DNA of 64,000 nucleotides, taken from an uncultured Rhodocyclaceae bacterium (GTDB taxonomy: Bacteria; Pseudomonadota; Gammaproteobacteria; Burkholderiales; Rhodocyclaceae). Numbering within the stretch: position 1 is the stretch's first letter; the number at the start of each line of letters is the position of its first letter. The stretch spans positions 930,001 through 994,000 of the forward strand of contig CAJQTY010000001.1 in NCBI GenBank assembly GCA_907163075.1, written 5' to 3'. Positions 9,103 through 19,321 of the stretch are shown in pieces. Made by a program: the position numbers and the translations under genes. A model generated the notes under the pieces. The model was not told the origin of the DNA, did not search any database, and was given only the letters and a program-made list of their open reading frames with translations.

Positions 9103-9177
9103 GTAGGGCGGATGAGCGTAGCGTTATCCGCCGATTGCGGCTTATATGGCGGAAGGCGCTGCGCTTTTCCGCCCTAC
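9103..9177. repeat. GTAGGGCGGAT palindromic element
   Basis: The element begins GTAGGGCGGAT and ends with the near-reverse complement TTTTCCGCCCTAC, with GCGTTATCCGCC inside. A partial relative lies at 25561-25617. The terminal inverted repeats without coding content suggest a REP or small MITE-like element. Confidence 0.55.
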
Positions 9178-9427
9178 CGGCTGGCCGAGCAAGGTATAGA
9201 GCAGTGGCGACAGCAGCGTGTTGCCGGCAGACGGGCGCCAGCAATTCCTCCTGCATCGGCTGGGCCAGTGCAGCCAACACGTCGCCTTCGGCAAGCGTTG
9301 AGCCCAAAGCATCCTTGCCTTCCGCACCTCAGTCAACACCAAAATTCGGTACTGAAATCCGGAAAAATACGGACTTTATCCACGGCCCACCCGTTGCCGT
9401 GCGACGCCGCGTGGAAGGCCCCGGAAC

Positions 9428-12400
9428 TCACTCCACGGCAGGCTTTTCCTTGCGCCGCGCCAGCAGGCTGTAGACCGTCGGCACCACGAACAGCGTGAAG
9501 AAGGTGCCGAGCAACAAACCGCCGACGATGACCCAGCCGATCTGCTGGCGGCTCTCGGCACCGGCGCCGCGCGCCAGCGCCAGCGGAATGGTGCCGAGCA
9601 CCATGGCGCCGGTGGTCATCAGGATCGGCCGCAGGCGCAGCTCGGAGGCGTCGATCACCGCCTGTTTTACCTCCAGTCCCTTTTCCTGCAACTGGTTGGC
9701 GAATTCGACGATCAGGATGCCGTGCTTGGTGATCAGGCCGACCAGCGTGACCAGGCCAATCTGGCTGTACACGTTGAGCGTACCGCCGCTGAGCAGCAGC
9801 GCCAGCAGCGCGCCGGTCATCGACAGCGGCACCGTGAGCATGATGATGAAGGGATCGCGGAAACTCTCGAACTGCGCCGCCAGCACCAGGTAGATGAAGG
9901 CCAGGGCGAGAACGAAGGTGATCACCAGCGATGAACTGGAAGTCCTGAACTCGCGCGACTGGCCGGCATAGTCGATCGCGTAGCCGGGTGTCAGCACCCG
10001 GCCGGCGGCCTCTTCCATGAACGTCAGCGCCTCGCCCATGGTGTAGCCGGGCGTCAGGTTGGCGGTGATGGTCACCGCGCGCCGCTGGCCGAAGTGGTTG
10101 AGTTCGCGCGGGCTGACCGTCTCCTCGACGGTGATCAGGTTGGCCAGCGGAATCATGCTGCCATCCTTGGCACGCACGAAGATGTCGCGGATGTCGGAGG
10201 GCGTGGTACGGTCGGCGTCGGCGACCTGGACGATCACGTCGTACTGCTCGCCGTTCTGCTTGAAGCGCGTCACCTGCCGCCCACCGAGCATGGTTTCGAG
10301 CGTGCGGCCGACGGTTTCGATCTGCACTCCGGTGTCCGACGACTTGTCGCGATTGACCGCCACCGAGAGTTCCGGCTTGTTCAGCTTGAGGTCGGTGTCG
10401 ACGTTGGTCATGCCGGGATTCTTCGCCACTTCGGCGAGAATCCTGTTGGTCACGTCGAGCAGCTCGGGGTAGGACGCCGAGGTCACGACGACGAAGTTCA
10501 CCGGGCGTTCGCGCGGGCTCTGGCCGAGCGACGGAGGCTGTACCGGAAAGGCGAGCACGCCGGGAATGCCCATGAATTTCGGGAACAGTTCCCTGACCAC
10601 CTGCGCCGCGTTGCGCTTGCGCGCCTTCCAGTCGGCCAGGCCGATGAACGAAATCCCCTGGTTGACCGTCGGATTGCCGGAAACGACGAAGTAGCGTTCA
10701 ACGTCCCTGGTCGTGCTGTAGACGTCTTCGAGCTGGCGGGCGTACTTGTCCGAATAGTCGAGCGTGGCGCCCTCCGGCCCGACGAAGACGCCGAGAATGA
10801 CGCCTCGATCCTCGACCGGCGCCAGTTCCGACTTCAGCGACTTGAGCAGAAACACGCTCGACGCGGCAATCAGCATGAACCCCAGCATGACGATCCAGCG
10901 CCGCGCCAGCATCGTGGTCAAAACGCGACGATAGCCATGCGTCAGCCACTCCAGGAAGTTTTCGATGAGCACGAAGGCCTTGCCGTGCCTGGGTTCGTGG
11001 CGCAGCAGCAACGAGCACATCATCGGCGACAGCGTCAGCGCGACGAAGCCGGAAACCAGTACGGCACCGGCCAGGGTCAGCGCAAACTCGACGAAGAGCT
11101 TGCCGGTACGCCCGGTCATGAAGGCCACCGGGGCGTACACCGCCGCCAGCGTGATGGTCATCGCCACCACGGCAAAGCCGATTTCCTGCGCGCCCTTGAA
11201 AGCCGCTTCCCGGCGCGGCATGCCGTCCTCGATGTGGCGGAAGATGTTTTCCAGAACGACGATGGCGTCGTCGACCACCAGGCCGATGGCCAACACCAGC
11301 GCCAGCAGGGTCAGCGTGTTGATCGTGAAGCCGAGAACGAACATCAGGGCAAACGCGCCGATCAGCGAAACCGGGATCGTCACCAGCGGGATCAGCGTCG
11401 CGCGCAGATTGCGCAGGAAGAAAAATATGATCAGCAGCACCAGCAGGATGGCCTCGCCGATGGTCTGGAAAACCGATTCGATCGAGCGATCGATGAACAC
11501 CGACGAATCGTAGGCGATGTTCACGCTCATGCCCGCGGGCAGTTCGCTGGCCACCTTGGGCAGCTCGGCGCGCAGGGCTTTCGAGAGGTCGAGCGGGTTG
11601 GCCGTGGCCTGCTTGATGACGCCCAGCGCCACCGCCGGCTTGCCGTTGAAGCGCACCGTGCTGCGCTCGGAAGCGGCGCCGATCTCGACCCGCCCGAGAT
11701 CGCTGATACGCACCGGATAGCTGCCCTTGGCGTCGATCGCCTGCTTGACGATGATGTCGGCAAACTGCTCGGGCTTGATCAGGTCGGTCTTGGCCACCAC
11801 CGAAAATTCCCGGCTCTGGCTTTCGATGCGCCCGGCCGGCACTTCGACGTTCTGCCGGCGCAAGGCGTCCTCGACATCCTGCGGCGTGACACTGAAGGCG
11901 GCGAGCCGGTCGCGGTCGAGCCAGATGCGCATGGCGAATTTCCGCTCGCCGAACACGCGCACGTCGGCGGCACCAGGCAGCGTCTGCATGCGTGGCTTGA
12001 TGATGCGGTTGGCAATGTCCGTCACCTCGAGCGGCGAATGCTGGTCGGAGGAAAAGGCAAGCCAGATGATCGGATTGGCATCGGCCTCGACCTTGGCGAT
12101 GACCGGCTCCTCGATATCGGTCGGCAACAGGTTGCGCACGCGCGAAACGCGGTCGCGCACGTCCGAGGCCGCCGAATCGGGATTGCGCTCAAGCTTGAAG
12201 CGTACCGAAATCTGGCTGCTTTCCTGGCGCGAAATCGAGGTGATAACGTCGATGCCCTCGATGCCGGCCAGCGAATCCTCGAGCGGCTTGGTGATGCGCG
12301 ATTCGATGATCTCGGCCGAGGCGCCGCGGTAGGTGGTAGTCACCGTGACCACCGGCTCGTCGATTTTCGGGTACTCGCGCACCGGCAGCCGCGTGTACGA

Positions 12401-12481
12401 AACCAGCCCGATCAGCATGACGGCGAGCGAGAGCACCGTCGCAAAGACGGGGCGACGGATGCACAGATCGGAGATCTTCAT
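9428..12481 (-). CDS. RND multidrug efflux pump, inner-membrane transporter
   Basis: This 1017-residue pump has the HAE1-family layout: first helix at residues 11-30, two large periplasmic loops, and twelve membrane segments. Proton-relay residues are present as the Asp pair of LVVDDAIVVLEN in the fourth helix (about 404-405), Lys in GLITKHGILIVEF, and Arg in LRLRPILMT. It exports drugs or solvents using the proton gradient, as a trimer docked to an adaptor and an outer-membrane channel. Its start overlaps the adaptor stop by 4 bp, so the two are translationally coupled. No outer-membrane factor gene is next to it. Confidence 0.93.
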   Translation of the reverse strand: MKISDLCIRRPVFATVLSLAVMLIGLVSYTRLPVREYPKIDEPVVTVTTTYRGASAEIIESRITKPLEDSLAGIEGIDVITSISRQESSQISVRFKLERNPDSAASDVRDRVSRVRNLLPTDIEEPVIAKVEADANPIIWLAFSSDQHSPLEVTDIANRIIKPRMQTLPGAADVRVFGERKFAMRIWLDRDRLAAFSVTPQDVEDALRRQNVEVPAGRIESQSREFSVVAKTDLIKPEQFADIIVKQAIDAKGSYPVRISDLGRVEIGAASERSTVRFNGKPAVALGVIKQATANPLDLSKALRAELPKVASELPAGMSVNIAYDSSVFIDRSIESVFQTIGEAILLVLLIIFFFLRNLRATLIPLVTIPVSLIGAFALMFVLGFTINTLTLLALVLAIGLVVDDAIVVLENIFRHIEDGMPRREAAFKGAQEIGFAVVAMTITLAAVYAPVAFMTGRTGKLFVEFALTLAGAVLVSGFVALTLSPMMCSLLLRHEPRHGKAFVLIENFLEWLTHGYRRVLTTMLARRWIVMLGFMLIAASSVFLLKSLKSELAPVEDRGVILGVFVGPEGATLDYSDKYARQLEDVYSTTRDVERYFVVSGNPTVNQGISFIGLADWKARKRNAAQVVRELFPKFMGIPGVLAFPVQPPSLGQSPRERPVNFVVVTSASYPELLDVTNRILAEVAKNPGMTNVDTDLKLNKPELSVAVNRDKSSDTGVQIETVGRTLETMLGGRQVTRFKQNGEQYDVIVQVADADRTTPSDIRDIFVRAKDGSMIPLANLITVEETVSPRELNHFGQRRAVTITANLTPGYTMGEALTFMEEAAGRVLTPGYAIDYAGQSREFRTSSSSLVITFVLALAFIYLVLAAQFESFRDPFIIMLTVPLSMTGALLALLLSGGTLNVYSQIGLVTLVGLITKHGILIVEFANQLQEKGLEVKQAVIDASELRLRPILMTTGAMVLGTIPLALARGAGAESRQQIGWVIVGGLLLGTFFTLFVVPTVYSLLARRKEKPAVE

Positions 12482-13680
12482 TTGGTGGGTCCGCTGGCCT
12501 TGCCGTCTTCGCTGGCCGGCCCGCCGGCGGACGACGGCGCGCCCTGCCCACCGATCACCCTCACCGCCGCGCCGTCACGCAGCTTCAACTGGCCGGCCGT
12601 CACCACTTCGTCACCGGCCTTCAGGCCGTCCACAATTTCGACCTGCGCGTTACGCCGCAGCCCGGTTTTTACCGGCGACCGCAGCGCCTTGCCGTCAACC
12701 ACCCGGAAAACAAACGGCGCCTGGACGTCGGGTACGATCGCCTGTTCCGGGACCAGGAGCACATTGTCGCGCTGCTCGAGAATCAGGCGGACGCGCACGA
12801 ACATCCCCGGGCGCAGTGTACCTCTCGCATTGGAAAGGTGCGCCCGGCAGGAAATAGCGCGGCCGCCGGTATCGACCAGCGGATTGATGGCATCGAGCAC
12901 CGCACTGAACTTCTGTCCACTCGCGGCGTCGGTCGACACCTCGATCACCTGCCCCGGTTTGAGCTGGGCGAGATAGGCTTCGGGCAGCCGAAAATCGATC
13001 TTCAGCGTCTCGATATCCTCAAGATTGATCAGTTCCTGACCTTCCTTCACGTAATCGCCCACGCTCACGTTGCGAATACCGACGACGCCGGAGAACGGCG
13101 CCCTGATGCGCGTCTTGTCGAGTTTGGCCTGCGCCAGCGCCAGCGTCGCCTGCTGCACCTTGAGCGCGGCCTCGACATTGTCGAGCGCCTGCTGACTGAC
13201 GAATTTCTTCTCGAACAGCTCGCGCGAACGTTTCAGATTGACCTGTGCCAGACCGAGGCTGGCTTTCGCCTGGTCATACTCCGCCGACTGCGTCGCCGCA
13301 TCCAGCCCGACAAGCAGCGCGCCCTTGCTCACGGCAACGCCGTCTTTAAAATTGATCGACGAAATGCGTCCCGCCGTTTCGGGGCGTAGCACGACCGATT
13401 CGTTCGAGCGTAGCGAGCCGACGGCGGTGGTGTCGAGCGCGAGATCGGTGGAGACCACCCGGGCGGTCTCCACCGGCAAGGCCGCGCCGCCGGAAGGACC
13501 GGCCGCTGGCGCGGCGCCCGGCTTGCCCGCCGTCGCTCCAGCCGTGGGATTCCCGGCAATGGCCGGCGGCGGCAGCGGCCCCGAAACCGTGCGGAAGGCG
13601 GAATAGGCCCAATACGCCAGCCCCAGCAAGCCCAGAATGGCAACCGACAAAACCCAGTAACGATGCTTCACGCTTGGCAT
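12478..13680 (-). CDS. RND efflux periplasmic adaptor (membrane fusion protein)
   Basis: The 400-residue adaptor has an N-terminal membrane anchor (residues 8-27), a Gly/Ala/Pro-rich linker, a split lipoyl/biotinyl domain (PETAGRISSINFKDGVAV and RIRAPFSGVVGIRNVSVGDY), an intervening alpha-helical hairpin (EYDQAKASLGLAQVNLKRSREL onward), and a beta-barrel domain. It would join the pump at 9428-12481 to an outer-membrane channel. The ATG at 13680 is preferred to a TTG 24 bp upstream, because a GGGAG ribosome site precedes it. Confidence 0.9.
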   Translation of the reverse strand: MPSVKHRYWVLSVAILGLLGLAYWAYSAFRTVSGPLPPPAIAGNPTAGATAGKPGAAPAAGPSGGAALPVETARVVSTDLALDTTAVGSLRSNESVVLRPETAGRISSINFKDGVAVSKGALLVGLDAATQSAEYDQAKASLGLAQVNLKRSRELFEKKFVSQQALDNVEAALKVQQATLALAQAKLDKTRIRAPFSGVVGIRNVSVGDYVKEGQELINLEDIETLKIDFRLPEAYLAQLKPGQVIEVSTDAASGQKFSAVLDAINPLVDTGGRAISCRAHLSNARGTLRPGMFVRVRLILEQRDNVLLVPEQAIVPDVQAPFVFRVVDGKALRSPVKTGLRRNAQVEIVDGLKAGDEVVTAGQLKLRDGAAVRVIGGQGAPSSAGGPASEDGKASGPTK

Positions 13681-14045
13681 GACAATCCGAATCTCCCGCC
13701 GCAACGGGTATCAAGGGGATAAACGAGCGACCTGACGGCCAGCAATTTTCAAACTCGTTGGGACAATCCGGCGTTGGACAGCGAATGCGCAAGAATGCTG
13801 CGTCAAATTAGCCGCCAAATGCCAATTATTTCCCAATTGTCTTCGCTGTTCGCGGTCAAAATCGAGGCCATATCATAAGCATCGGGCGACCGGCCGAATC
13901 AGCGCTGGCGCCAGATGCCAGGCGATTGCCGTTACGCGCAATGAAAAAATGCATAACGCAAGAAAACAGATGCACAAAAATGCTAAAGTATTGATGCATA
14001 AGGCCGATAAACCAATATCCAACGTGAAAATGGCAGCCGCCACAA
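13681..14045. other. Divergent intergenic region
   Basis: About 365 bp between the efflux adaptor (minus) and a small hypothetical gene (plus). It is AT-richer than its surroundings, with ATGCATAA written twice (near 13950 and 13995). Both promoters are expected here, but I see no clear operator and no regulator gene beside the pump. Confidence 0.4.
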
Positions 14046-14387
14046 ATGAGAATCCCCTCCGAAATTCTGAATCCGTATCTGATTGAAATTTCCAGCCAGC
14101 CGCAGGCCGACAACGGTGTTGCCGAACCGGTCGAAGCGGCGGCCAGGCTGCGCAATACGCTGCCGCAATCGAACCGGAACAGGCAATCCGAAGCGGATCA
14201 GAAGGACATCATCGTCGCCAGCGAAAAACCTCAGCCGTACGTCGGCAAGCCCGGCGAGCGGCCGTCGGGCAATGAACGTCGGCAGGGAGAGCGACGCCAG
14301 GAGTCACGCCCGGTATTGCTCGACACCCGCCTATCGAAGAGCCGCCGCAAGCCGGTCGGCTACTCCTCGATCAATTTCGAAATCTGA
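14046..14387 (+). CDS. Small hypothetical protein with RRQGERR motif
   Basis: The 113-residue product is not one I can name. It is hydrophilic, with no signal peptide or membrane segment. The C-terminal half is strongly basic and patterned (NERRQGERRQESRPVLLDTR, then SKSRRKPVGYSSINFEI), and it reads like a conserved tail. Similar short proteins with GERR-type motifs occur in related bacteria, from memory. It is convergent with purM, with only 13 bp between stops. It could bind nucleic acid or be a regulator of motility or envelope genes, but nothing shows this. Confidence 0.6.
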   Translation: MRIPSEILNPYLIEISSQPQADNGVAEPVEAAARLRNTLPQSNRNRQSEADQKDIIVASEKPQPYVGKPGERPSGNERRQGERRQESRPVLLDTRLSKSRRKPVGYSSINFEI

Positions 14388-14400
14388 GTGACGCGCCGCG

Positions 14401-15447
14401 TCAGACGACCACCGTCTGCGCCTCGCCGTCGTTGCGTGCTTCGATGCGGCCGATGTCGACCGCCATCTCGCCGGCCGCGTGCAGCAGACTCAGCGCCCGC
14501 CGGGCGTTCTCGGGGGCGACGATGACCACCATCCCGATACCGCAGTTGAAGACGCGGTGCATTTCGCTGTCGACGACCTTGCCCTCGCTTTGCAGCCACT
14601 GAAAGAGCTTGGGACGCTGCCAGCGCGATTGATCGATAACAGCCTTGACGGCTTCCGGCAGGACGCGTGGAATGTTTTCCGTGATGCCGCCGCCAGTGAT
14701 GTGCGCCATGCCCTTGACCGGCAACTCGGCCATCAGCGCCAGCATCGGCTTCACGTAGATGCGCGTCGGCGCCATGATGGCGTCGGCCAGCGTCCGACTG
14801 CCGTCGAACGGCGCGTCGAGGTCGGGCTGGGAACGTTCGATGATCTTGCGCACCAGAGAATAGCCGTTTGAATGCGCGCCGGAGGACGGCAGTCCGAGCA
14901 CCACGTCACCGGGGACGATGTCCTGGCCGCTGATGATGGCGGACTTTTCGACCGCGCCGACGGCGAAACCGGCCAGATCGTACTCGCCTTCGGGATACAT
15001 GCCCGGCATTTCGGCCGTCTCGCCGCCGATCAGGGCGCAACCGGCGTATTCACAGCCCAGCGCGATACCCTTGATGACGCTGGCCGCGGTATCGACATCC
15101 AGTTTGCCGCAGGCGAAGTAGTCAAGGAAAAACAGTGGCTCGGCCCCCTGCACCAGCACATCGTTGACGCTCATGGCGACGAGGTCGATACCGACCGTGT
15201 CGTGGCGATTGAGGTCGAAAGCCAGCTTGAGCTTTGTGCCGACGCCGTCGGTACCGGAAACCAGGACTGGCTCGCGGTAACGCTTGGGCACTTCGAACAG
15301 CGCGCCGAAACCGCCCAGTCCGCTGAGCACCCCTTCGCGCAGTGTCTTTCTGGCAAACGGCTTGATCCGTTCGACGAGTTCGTCGCCGGCGCTGATATCG
15401 ACACCGGCATCGCGGTAGGAAAGGGATTGCTGTGCTTGCTGAGTCAT
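14401..15447 (-). CDS. purM: Phosphoribosylformylglycinamidine cyclo-ligase (AIR synthetase)
   Basis: This 348-residue enzyme closes the imidazole ring in purine synthesis (FGAM to AIR, ATP-dependent). Hallmarks are [20 protein letters not shown] at the N-terminus, [14 protein letters not shown] (about 63-76), the [11 protein letters not shown] loop, and the C-terminal [14 protein letters not shown]. The start at 15447 ([15 protein letters not shown]) is chosen because the longer frame upstream runs into the region of the divergent hda and is not conserved. Confidence 0.96.
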   Translation of the reverse strand: MTQQAQQSLSYRDAGVDISAGDELVERIKPFARKTLREGVLSGLGGFGALFEVPKRYREPVLVSGTDGVGTKLKLAFDLNRHDTVGIDLVAMSVNDVLVQGAEPLFFLDYFACGKLDVDTAASVIKGIALGCEYAGCALIGGETAEMPGMYPEGEYDLAGFAVGAVEKSAIISGQDIVPGDVVLGLPSSGAHSNGYSLVRKIIERSQPDLDAPFDGSRTLADAIMAPTRIYVKPMLALMAELPVKGMAHITGGGITENIPRVLPEAVKAVIDQSRWQRPKLFQWLQSEGKVVDSEMHRVFNCGIGMVVIVAPENARRALSLLHAAGEMAVDIGRIEARNDGEAQTVVV

Positions 15448-15595
15448 CTTGAAGTTCGTCCCGAACGAGGCTAGCGGAAAGCCGAAAGACGGCGCGCTAG
15501 TGGTAAAATTCGCGACTTGATCCGCGAAAATCGGGATTTTATCCGAATTAGCCGTCGTGCGGACGGCCCGCCCCGGTGATGCCTGCACTTTCCGA

Positions 15596-16243
15596 ATGCG
15601 CCAACTTACCCTTGAACTCCTGCCGGAAGCCTCTCCTTGCCTCGACAATTTTGTTGCCGGCGGCAACGGCGAAGCGCTGACCGGCCTGGCCGCCTGGCTC
15701 GCGCCGGACAGCCGCGAAGCCTCGCTGTTGCTGTGGGGCGAGGCGGGCGCCGGCAAGACGCACCTGTTACGCGCCAGCGCGACGTGTTACGTCGACGCGG
15801 CCCGCCGCCCCGACCTGGAAAACGTGGACCCTACCCAAGCCGTGCACGCGGTCGATAACGTCGAGGCGCTGAGCGGCAGCGGGCAAATCGCCCTCTTCAA
15901 CCTGTTCAACCGCCTGCGCGCGGCGGGTGGACGCCTGCTCACGGCGGCCAGCCAGCCGCCGCGCCAGCTCACCCTGCGCGAGGATCTGCGTACGCGCCTG
16001 GCGTCGGGCCTGGTCTATCGGCTGCACGCGCTGACCGACGACGAAAAGATCGCGGCGCTGTCGGCGCAAGCCAGGGCGCGCGGATTGCGCCTGCCGCCGG
16101 AAGCACTCGCTTACATCCTGGCCCGCGCACCGCGCGATATGCGCAGCCTGACCGCCTTCCTGTCCGCGCTCGACCGTTATTCTCTGGAACACAAGCGCGC
16201 CATCACCCTGCCCTTGCTGCGCGAAGTACTGCAAACCCTCTGA
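15596..16243 (+). CDS. hda: DnaA-related inactivator Hda
   Basis: The 215-residue protein is an AAA+ homologue of DnaA domain III without a DNA-binding domain. It begins with [10 protein letters not shown], which carries the QL-x-L-type clamp-binding motif that ties Hda to the beta sliding clamp, and has Walker [12 protein letters not shown]. Hda stimulates ATP hydrolysis by DnaA and so blocks re-initiation. The ATG at 15596 is used rather than a GTG 39 bp upstream, because the clamp motif then falls at the N-terminus as in the family. Divergent from purM, as in other betaproteobacteria. Confidence 0.9.
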   Translation: MRQLTLELLPEASPCLDNFVAGGNGEALTGLAAWLAPDSREASLLLWGEAGAGKTHLLRASATCYVDAARRPDLENVDPTQAVHAVDNVEALSGSGQIALFNLFNRLRAAGGRLLTAASQPPRQLTLREDLRTRLASGLVYRLHALTDDEKIAALSAQARARGLRLPPEALAYILARAPRDMRSLTAFLSALDRYSLEHKRAITLPLLREVLQTL

Positions 16244-16281
16244 ATCGATAACGAGCCCGAAAACAGTTAGGAAAGATACCC

Positions 16282-16947
16282 ATGCAACTTGCCTTGTTTG
16301 ACCTCGACAATACCCTGCTCTCCGGCGACAGCGATTTCGAATGGACTCAGCATCTGGTCACCAAGGGCGTTCTCGACCGTGATGCCTTCGAGCAGCGCAA
16401 CGCGGAATTCTTCGAGCAGTACAAGGCCGGAACGCTGGACATTCAGGAGTTTCTCGATTTCCAGTTGCAGTCGCTGGCGCTCAATTCGCGTACCGATCTG
16501 GACGCCTGGCACGCAGAATTCATGGCCACGCGTATCCGCCCGATGCTGACCGAGAAGGCGCGCGGTCTCGTCCGGCGCCATCAGGAAAATGGCGACCTGT
16601 GCGCCCTGGTCACCGCCACCAACAGCTTCGTCACCGGACCGATCAGCCGGGAACTGAACATTCCGCACCTGATCGCCACCATCCCGGCGCAGGAGAACGG
16701 ACGCTTCACCGGCAAGCCGCGCGGCACGCCGTCGTTCCGCGAAGGCAAGATCACCCGCGTCGAGGACTGGCTTGAATCCATGGGACTGTGGTGGGGCTGT
16801 TTCGAGCGTAGCTGGTTCTATAGCGACTCGCACAACGACTTGCCGCTGATGACACTCGTCAGTGACCCGGTAGCCGTCGATCCCGACAGCATCCTGCGTG
16901 CCCATGCCGAAGCCGCCGGCTGGCCGATCCTCAATCTACACGGCTGA
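16282..16947 (+). CDS. HAD-IB family phosphatase (SerB/CicA-like)
   Basis: This 221-residue hydrolase has the HAD nucleophile motif FDLDNTLLSGDSD (D7 and D9), motif II in the segment ALVTATNSFVTGPI, and motif III/IV at the YSDSHNDLPLM region, with an alpha-helical cap between. It matches the HAD-superfamily subfamily IB group that contains SerB-like and CicA phosphatases; the substrate is probably a small phosphate ester such as a phosphoserine- or histidinol-phosphate-like compound. It follows hda by 38 bp and may be co-transcribed. Confidence 0.85.
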   Translation: MQLALFDLDNTLLSGDSDFEWTQHLVTKGVLDRDAFEQRNAEFFEQYKAGTLDIQEFLDFQLQSLALNSRTDLDAWHAEFMATRIRPMLTEKARGLVRRHQENGDLCALVTATNSFVTGPISRELNIPHLIATIPAQENGRFTGKPRGTPSFREGKITRVEDWLESMGLWWGCFERSWFYSDSHNDLPLMTLVSDPVAVDPDSILRAHAEAAGWPILNLHG

Positions 16948-17276
16948 ATGCGCCGCTCAAACCCGTCTGCCACCGGGTGCCGATCACCGCGCGCTTAGCT
17001 TTTGCGCATTTATCGCCCGGCAATTCGTTCTGAGCGGCAGTAGAGTCAGAGCAGGCGGTCATCCAACGTGTACTGCGGACAGTCACGGTTTGCTTCGCCG
17101 TCTCGACCAGTCGTTGCCTACCGGGCGCACCTCGGCTGCGCCTCCTGGCCTTCATCGACCCGCTGCGAACGTGCAGGTTGAAGGTCCCGCCCGGCTCCAC
17201 ACAAGGTCATCCTTCCGCCGATAGTTCAGCTATCATTACGGACTTTGCCGTACCGCGAAATAGCAAGAAACGAGCG
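16948..17276. other. Intergenic region upstream of pcnB
   Basis: A 329-bp gap. Short frames run through it, but none has recognisable content or a good ribosome site. It presumably carries the pcnB promoter near its right end; I see nothing else. Confidence 0.4.
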
Positions 17277-18635
17277 ATGATTCGCAAATTGATATCCCGC
17301 GTCTTCGGACGCAAGTCGCCGGGCAGCCCTGGCGCACCCGCCATTATCGGCGTCAACAAACATGGCATCCGTCGCGAGCAGATCAGCAGCGGCAGCCGGC
17401 GCACCGTCGAAACACTGCAACAGCAGGGCTACAAGGCTTATGTCGTCGGCGGCGCCGTGCGTGACCTGCTGGCCGGCTTCACCCCCAAGGACTACGACGT
17501 GGCGACCAACGCCACGCCGGAGCAGGTGCGCCACTGCTTTCGCCGTTCGCGCATCATCGGCCGCCGCTTCCAGATCGTGCATGTATTGATGGGCTCCGAA
17601 ACCATCGAGGTCACCACTTTCCGCGGCCACCATGGCGAACAGGGCCAGCACTCGGGCAACAAGGCGCATACCGACGAGCAGGGCCGGGTGCTGCGCGACA
17701 ACGTGTTTGGCAGCGAAAAGGACGATGCAGCGCGCCGCGACTTCACGGTCAATGCGTTGTATTTCGATCCGACGTCCGAAACCATCGTCGATTACCACCA
17801 CGGCGTGGCCGACCTGAAGCAAAAAACCCTGCGCATGATCGGCGACCCGAAAACCCGCTACCGCGAAGACCCGGTGCGCATGCTGCGCGCCGTGCGCCTG
17901 GCCGCCAAGCTCGGCCTGAGCATCGACCCGGAAGCCAGCCGGCCGATCCGCGAGATGTCCGTACTCATCGAGAACGTGCCGCCCTCGCGCCTGTTCGACG
18001 AAATGCTCAAGCTGCTGACTTCCGGCTACGCCGTCAAATGCGTCCAGCAGCTGCGCGCCGAAGGCCTGCACAACGGCCTGTTGCCTTTGCTCGACGTCAT
18101 CCTCGACCAACCGCTGGGCGAGCGTTTCGTCATGCTCGCACTGGAAAACACCGATCGCCGCGTACGCGAGGGCAAAGCGACCTCGCCCGGATTCCTGTTC
18201 GCCACCCTGCTCTGGCACGAGGTGCTGGCCAAGTGGGAAGCCATTCTGAACAGCGGCGAACGCGGCACAGCGCGCATTCCCGCCCTGTTCCTGGCCATGG
18301 ATGCCGTCCTCGACGTGCAGGCCGAGAAGCTGGCGATCACTCGCCGCATCGCCGGCGACATCAAGGATATCTGGGCGCTTCAGCCACGTTTCGAGCAGCG
18401 TTCGGGCAAACGCCCCTACGGCGTGCTCGAACAGCCGCGCTTCAGGGCCGGCTACGATTTTCTGCTGCTGCGCGCCGAATCGGGCGAAGTCGACAGCGAA
18501 CTCGGACAATGGTGGACCGATTTCATGAACCGCGATGGCGAAGCGCGTGCCGCCATGCTGCTGCCGCCGAAGGCGGATGAAGCGAAAAAGCGCAGACGCC
18601 GCAAGCGCAAGCCGGCCGCGGCAAGCGCGGAATAA
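17277..18635 (+). CDS. pcnB: Poly(A) polymerase I
   Basis: At 452 residues the protein matches PcnB in length. It adds poly(A) tails to RNA 3' ends and so promotes decay. The class II nucleotidyltransferase core is clear: YVVGGAVRDLLAGF (about 56-69) followed by PKDYDVATNATPEQV, then the RRDFTVNALYFDP and EDPVRMLRAVRLAAKLG segments. A basic C-terminal tail (AKKRRRRKRKP) is typical. The start at 17277 gives MIRKLISRVFGRK; the frame upstream is not conserved. folK follows 13 bp downstream. Confidence 0.95.
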   Translation: MIRKLISRVFGRKSPGSPGAPAIIGVNKHGIRREQISSGSRRTVETLQQQGYKAYVVGGAVRDLLAGFTPKDYDVATNATPEQVRHCFRRSRIIGRRFQIVHVLMGSETIEVTTFRGHHGEQGQHSGNKAHTDEQGRVLRDNVFGSEKDDAARRDFTVNALYFDPTSETIVDYHHGVADLKQKTLRMIGDPKTRYREDPVRMLRAVRLAAKLGLSIDPEASRPIREMSVLIENVPPSRLFDEMLKLLTSGYAVKCVQQLRAEGLHNGLLPLLDVILDQPLGERFVMLALENTDRRVREGKATSPGFLFATLLWHEVLAKWEAILNSGERGTARIPALFLAMDAVLDVQAEKLAITRRIAGDIKDIWALQPRFEQRSGKRPYGVLEQPRFRAGYDFLLLRAESGEVDSELGQWWTDFMNRDGEARAAMLLPPKADEAKKRRRRKRKPAAASAE

Positions 18636-18648
18636 TTCGAGTTTCCCG

Positions 18649-19131
18649 ATGCACCTCGCTTACGTCGCACTCGGTGCCAATCTGGCCGACCCGGTGGCCC
18701 AGGTCCGAGCCGCCATCGAGGCGCTGACCCGGCTACCCGATTCGCGTGTGCGCTGCGTCTCGTCGCTCTACCGCACGGCGCCGGTCGGCATCCGCGGCCA
18801 GCCCGATTTCATCAACGCCGTCGCCGCGATCGACACTGGACTGACGCCGCACGCCCTGCTCTCGGCGCTGTTCGAGGTCGAATCGCAATTCGGACGGCGC
18901 CGCGATTTTCACCATGCGCCGCGCACGCTCGACCTCGACCTGCTGCTCTACGAGGAGCAGATTATCGACAGTCCGCGCTTGCAGTTGCCACACCCACGCA
19001 TGCATTTGCGCGCCTTTGTCGTCGCGCCGCTGCTCGAGATCGACGCGGGCTGCCGCATTCCGGGCCGCGGTCGGGCTGCGGCGTGGCTGCCGGCGGTCAG
19101 CATGCAGCACATCGAGAGGATCACACCGTGA
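18649..19131 (+). CDS. folK: 2-amino-4-hydroxy-6-hydroxymethyldihydropteridine pyrophosphokinase
   Basis: The 160-residue enzyme transfers pyrophosphate from ATP to the pterin precursor in folate synthesis. Characteristic pieces are YVALGANL at the N-terminus, SLYRTAPVG (about 43-51), QPDFINAV, and the signature RRRDFHHAPRTLDLDLLLY. The start at 18649 (MHLAYVALGAN) is the conserved one. It follows pcnB closely, the usual order in betaproteobacteria. Confidence 0.95.
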   Translation: MHLAYVALGANLADPVAQVRAAIEALTRLPDSRVRCVSSLYRTAPVGIRGQPDFINAVAAIDTGLTPHALLSALFEVESQFGRRRDFHHAPRTLDLDLLLYEEQIIDSPRLQLPHPRMHLRAFVVAPLLEIDAGCRIPGRGRAAAWLPAVSMQHIERITP

Positions 19132-19321
19132 TGCGGCCTGCGGCGGTCAGGCCATCCGGGCGGTGCGCGCCATCGGCGACTGCCGGGATCTACCCGGACC
19201 CTATCGTGGCCCAGCGGCGGCGCAAACTTTACGCGTTGCGCGCCGGTTTGTGTATCCTAGGCTCCGTAATTCTCGGCGCACCGATGAATCCATGTTTGAA
19301 TAGGGAAATGGAGACCTAAGC

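Larger units (their letters stand above)
8930..9427. other. Repeat-rich intergenic region with possible gene remnant
   Basis: About 500 bp between the hydratase and the efflux operon, holding two palindromic repeats. At roughly 9180-9310, minus-strand frames read fragments such as TLAEGDVLAALAQPMQEELL and NTLLSPLLYTLLGQPVG in different frames. The second resembles the end of a heavy-metal RND pump, so this may be a decayed gene. No intact gene is supported. Confidence 0.4.

Noticed and set aside
10094-12976. A 960-codon open frame on the plus strand opposite the RND pump.
   Set aside because: It is antisense to a full-length, clearly conserved pump; the frame stays open because of high GC and is rich in Arg, Asp, His and Gln without any domain.
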